Shown one piece after another: positions 60,909 through 64,000 of a DNA stretch of 64,000 bases (its first letter is position 1; each line of letters begins with the position of its first letter). The notes below the pieces were generated by a model that did not search any database, had not been told where the DNA came from, and was given only the letters and a program-made list of their open reading frames with translations. The DNA comes from Fimbriimonas sp. Lineage in GTDB: Bacteria; Armatimonadota; Fimbriimonadia; Fimbriimonadales; Fimbriimonadaceae. A program made the position numbers and the translations under genes. The stretch spans positions 25,754-89,753 of the forward strand of contig JARXAE010000008.1 of assembly GCA_029866005.1 (NCBI GenBank), given 5' to 3'.

Positions 60909-61921
60909 TTTTTCTCATCGAGACGGATCGAGTTGATGAAGTTAGTGAAGGCCTTCTCCTCACTCTTGAAGACCGCCTTCTTCGTTTGAACGTACGAGGC
61001 GAACATGTACTGAGGATTGAGTTGAGCGATCAGAACGTCGCAAGTCATGAGGTCCTCTCCCTTGTGAGATAGTCCAAACCGCCAAACGTATTGCCGTTGT
61101 TGCATATCCTTTCGCACTGGCACTAGTCGATCAATCCGGTTGACCGCACCCTTAAACAGTTTCGCGGTGGCGGCGGGCTTTTCGGCAAAAGACTTCGTCA
61201 ACGGCGTAATTTTCTGGGTGTAACAGTCAATGATGACGGGCTGACTGAGCCCTGGAAAGGTTACACTTGCCGAGCCCTCTCCAAGTTTTGTAGCCACACT
61301 TCCCTTTGGCAGACGCAGCAAGTATGTAGAACCGCTAATCACGATGGGATGCTGCACCGGGATTGCCACGATGGTCCCAGGAAACTGTTCGGCAATCTCG
61401 ATTTTTCGTTCCGTCGGCACTGTTGGCTTCGCCGCTTCCCTCACCTCGGTCTCCCTCATCGTGCTCAGGACACGTGTTAGCTGAGGTTCCACCGAGGCGA
61501 AAACGTCGCTTGGCGAGGACAGCAGAAGCACCATCTTGCTTTTCGTTTTTCGAAAGAATACGCCCCGTATCGTTGTCTCATTCTCTTTCTTGCTCTTCGT
61601 GAAGACGAACGGGGAGCCAAGCGCATCGACTGTCCACTGCCTCTCAATGCTGGACCCAGACCTTGTAAGAATGTCCTTTTGAGCGATCAGGAACCCTTCT
61701 GGATCAGTTGATTCGTCAATCACGTAGCCGACGTCTAACTTGCCAACGACTTTGCTGTCTTTGATCGGAACTCTTGCCGAGATCGAAAGATTGGAATCTT
61801 TTGGATTCAGCTTCCAAGCCTTTGGGATTTCAAGAATGAGTCCAGCAGATTTGATTTCAACCTTCCGCATCGGTTCAGTCTGGGCAGTGAGCGCGAATGC
61901 GATGAGCGGCAACAAATTCAT
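60905..61921 (-). CDS. Secreted hypothetical protein
   Basis: Signal peptide MNLLPLIAFALTAQ; ATGA-coupled to tsaB. Confidence 0.6.
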   Translation of the reverse strand: MNLLPLIAFALTAQTEPMRKVEIKSAGLILEIPKAWKLNPKDSNLSISARVPIKDSKVVGKLDVGYVIDESTDPEGFLIAQKDILTRSGSSIERQWTVDALGSPFVFTKSKKENETTIRGVFFRKTKSKMVLLLSSPSDVFASVEPQLTRVLSTMRETEVREAAKPTVPTERKIEIAEQFPGTIVAIPVQHPIVISGSTYLLRLPKGSVATKLGEGSASVTFPGLSQPVIIDCYTQKITPLTKSFAEKPAATAKLFKGAVNRIDRLVPVRKDMQQRQYVWRFGLSHKGEDLMTCDVLIAQLNPQYMFASYVQTKKAVFKSEEKAFTNFINSIRLDEKK

Positions 61922-61962
61922 AAAGGTCCCTAAGGATTATGGACGTCTTGAAAGCCTGTTAG

Positions 61963-62559
61963 TTATCTCAGCCTCGCGATCTCTTCTCCGACCATGCTCA
62001 AAACCTTCCCTCGATGGCTGATTTGGTGCTTCTGCTCTGCAGTAAGATCGGCCATGGTGCATTTTTGCTCTGGCAAGAAGAATATGGGATCGTATCCAAA
62101 CCCGCCGGCCCCACTACGATGATCCGAGATTTCTCCTTCGCAAGTCGCCTCAAAAACCTGACACGGATAGCCTGGACCGATGAGAGCCACATTGCAACGG
62201 AAGCGCGCAGCTCGTGTCTCCGCGCCTCTCAGCTTTTCCAAAATCATTGCCATCTTTTCTGGGAACGGAAGATCCTCTCCTCCGAATCGCTTGCTGTAGA
62301 GCCCGGGTGCGCCGTCTAGCGCGTCAATTTCAAGCCCGGCATCGTCTGCAACGCACCACTCACCGGTGAAATCAAAGGCTGACTCAGCCTTGATACGTGA
62401 GTTTTCATTGTAAGTCGTCCCCGTCTCTTCAGGCTCGGGGGCTCCCTCATAGTCAGCGAGGGTCACAATTTCCATCTCTGGAAACCGTGCACTGAGGATT
62501 GTATGCATCTCTCCTGCCTTTTTCAGGTTATGGGTCGCGATAACGAGCTTTTGGATCAT
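61963..62559 (-). CDS. rdgB: Non-canonical purine NTP pyrophosphatase
   Basis: [59 protein letters not shown] overlap with rph. Confidence 0.95.
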   Translation of the reverse strand: MIQKLVIATHNLKKAGEMHTILSARFPEMEIVTLADYEGAPEPEETGTTYNENSRIKAESAFDFTGEWCVADDAGLEIDALDGAPGLYSKRFGGEDLPFPEKMAMILEKLRGAETRAARFRCNVALIGPGYPCQVFEATCEGEISDHRSGAGGFGYDPIFFLPEQKCTMADLTAEQKHQISHRGKVLSMVGEEIARLR

Positions 62560-63266
62560 AAGCCGAGGACTTCGCGCTGGGCCGCGAAAAGTTCGTCGCA
62601 TCCGCCTTTCGCCAATTTGAGCATTCGACCGAGTTCGTCTGCGGCAAAAGGCTCGGCTTCGGCAGTTCCTTGAACTTCTACAAATTTTCCTGCCCCGGTC
62701 ATGACAACATTCATGTCGGTTTCAGCCACCGAATCTTCGTCATAGTTCAGATCTAGCACCTCGGTACCCCGATAGATGCCGACGGAGATCGCAGCGATCT
62801 GATCTTTCAGAACATCCTTCTTGAGAAGCCGCTTCCCTTTCAGTAGCTCCAGGGCATCGTAAAGCGCGATGTACGCAGCGGTGATCGATGCACAACGCGT
62901 TCCTCCGTCTGCGCGAATGGCATCGCAATCAATCGTGATCGTTCTCTCCCCGAGGTTTTCAAGATCTACAACGGCACGCAGAGCGCGACCAATCAGCCGC
63001 TGAATCTCCATCGAACGACCGTTCGGCTTCATTAGATCTCGGTTATTGCGTTGCCGACCCGAGCGAGGAAGCATTGAATACTCAGCTGTTACCCAGCCCT
63101 GTCCCTTACCTTTCAAGAAGGGAGGAACCCGCTCCTCGACAGTCGCCGTCACCAGCATATGCGTATCCCCTAGCTGAAGTAGGCAAGAACCTTCGGCAAA
63201 CTTTGCAAAGCCTCGCTCGAAGGTGTAGGGGCGAAGTTGGTCCGGCTGGCGTCCGTCAGGTCTCAT
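62556..63266 (-). CDS. rph: Ribonuclease PH
   Basis: [68 protein letters not shown]. Confidence 0.96.
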   Translation of the reverse strand: MRPDGRQPDQLRPYTFERGFAKFAEGSCLLQLGDTHMLVTATVEERVPPFLKGKGQGWVTAEYSMLPRSGRQRNNRDLMKPNGRSMEIQRLIGRALRAVVDLENLGERTITIDCDAIRADGGTRCASITAAYIALYDALELLKGKRLLKKDVLKDQIAAISVGIYRGTEVLDLNYDEDSVAETDMNVVMTGAGKFVEVQGTAEAEPFAADELGRMLKLAKGGCDELFAAQREVLGL

Positions 63267-63278
63267 TCAGCAAAGAGG

Positions 63279-64000
63279 CTACCCTTTTGAAAGGTCACAC
63301 ACGATGAGTTTGTACGATGCATCCTGGAACAAGATCTCATCGCTGATTTCGAGTTTCGCACTGGTCGACCTGTGATCAACTATGAAAACGTAAACCTTTT
63401 TGAATCCCAGCGGGACAAGTCTCTGAGCGATATTCTCGCGCCAGATCTTGTAGTCCGCCTGCCTTGTCTCAACATTTCCTGACTTTTCGCGCATCGGAAT
63501 TGGTAGCGCTTGCTGAAGATTCCTCTTGACTAGGACCGGTTGCTGAGTTGGGTACGAGAAAAGACCTTGGACATGCATGGGCTTTTCCGGCACGCCGACA
63601 AATTGAAGCATGTTGTAGTTGGGATACCAAGTATCACGATGTGTGGACTGATCGAAATTTAGACTTAGGACGGTGACGACTGAGTTTTGCGGAATGATTC
63701 TTAAGATTGACCTTGCCCTAGCGGCCTCAACGTTGCTTTGATTCATTGCGGCGCCACAAGCTACGAAGTGTAGTAGAGTGATCAAAAAGCTCACAACCAG
63801 AGTTGCTTTCCGTAACTGTGCTGTGAGTCGAATGCTTGAAAGTGAGATGAGCAACGCAAAGAAAATCGCCGGAATCCGAGCGTCAAAGTTGCCCCCGATG
63901 CTGAGGCCCATTGGACAAATAGCAAAAAGGACACCCGTTGCAATCAGAACGGTTACAGCACCTCGGTTGACGTCGATTTTCCTGAGAACGGCTAGCGCCC
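63279..64000 (-). CDS. C-terminal part of a membrane protein running off the window
   Basis: Frame stays open from 63911 to the window end (translated ALAVLRKIDVNRGAVTVLIATGVLFAICPMGLSIG...); TM segments then soluble tail. Confidence 0.6.
   Translation of the reverse strand, partial: ALAVLRKIDVNRGAVTVLIATGVLFAICPMGLSIGGNFDARIPAIFFALLISLSSIRLTAQLRKATLVVSFLITLLHFVACGAAMNQSNVEAARARSILRIIPQNSVVTVLSLNFDQSTHRDTWYPNYNMLQFVGVPEKPMHVQGLFSYPTQQPVLVKRNLQQALPIPMREKSGNVETRQADYKIWRENIAQRLVPLGFKKVYVFIVDHRSTSAKLEISDEILFQDASYKLIVCDLSKG

Overview
This 64-kb window is dense bacterial chromosome with no phage, IS, CRISPR or rRNA signal. It carries mostly housekeeping genes: 3' part of obg, nadD, rsfS, radC, ispG, an EF-G paralog, ispH, ispDF, topA, mnmE, clpB, gcvT, mreB, murA, folC, mnmG, a half-length carB, an amidase, murB, tsaB, rdgB and rph. 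Between these are secreted or envelope proteins, including a PEP-CTERM protein, a YncE/phosphoesterase fusion, a subtilase, a GHL10-like hydrolase and a GH127. Three tRNAs are present (Gly-GCC, Leu-CAG, Val-TAC). Gene content and the PEP-CTERM tail would fit Armatimonadota/Fimbriimonadia, but that placement is inference. The observations most worth checking are: (1) a bacterial translin/TRAX-like protein with a retained E-x-x-E acidic motif, coupled by a GTGA overlap to radC; (2) a stand-alone C-terminal half of carbamoyl-phosphate synthase large subunit, coupled to a SpoU methyltransferase; (3) a highly structured intergenic element at about 44487-44609 with mutually exclusive hairpins; (4) three perfect or near-perfect hairpins ending 9-10 nt before start codons; (5) 8 of 13 convergent protein-coding pairs overlapping at their 3' ends. 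No search or folding software was run; all family calls come from motif recognition.
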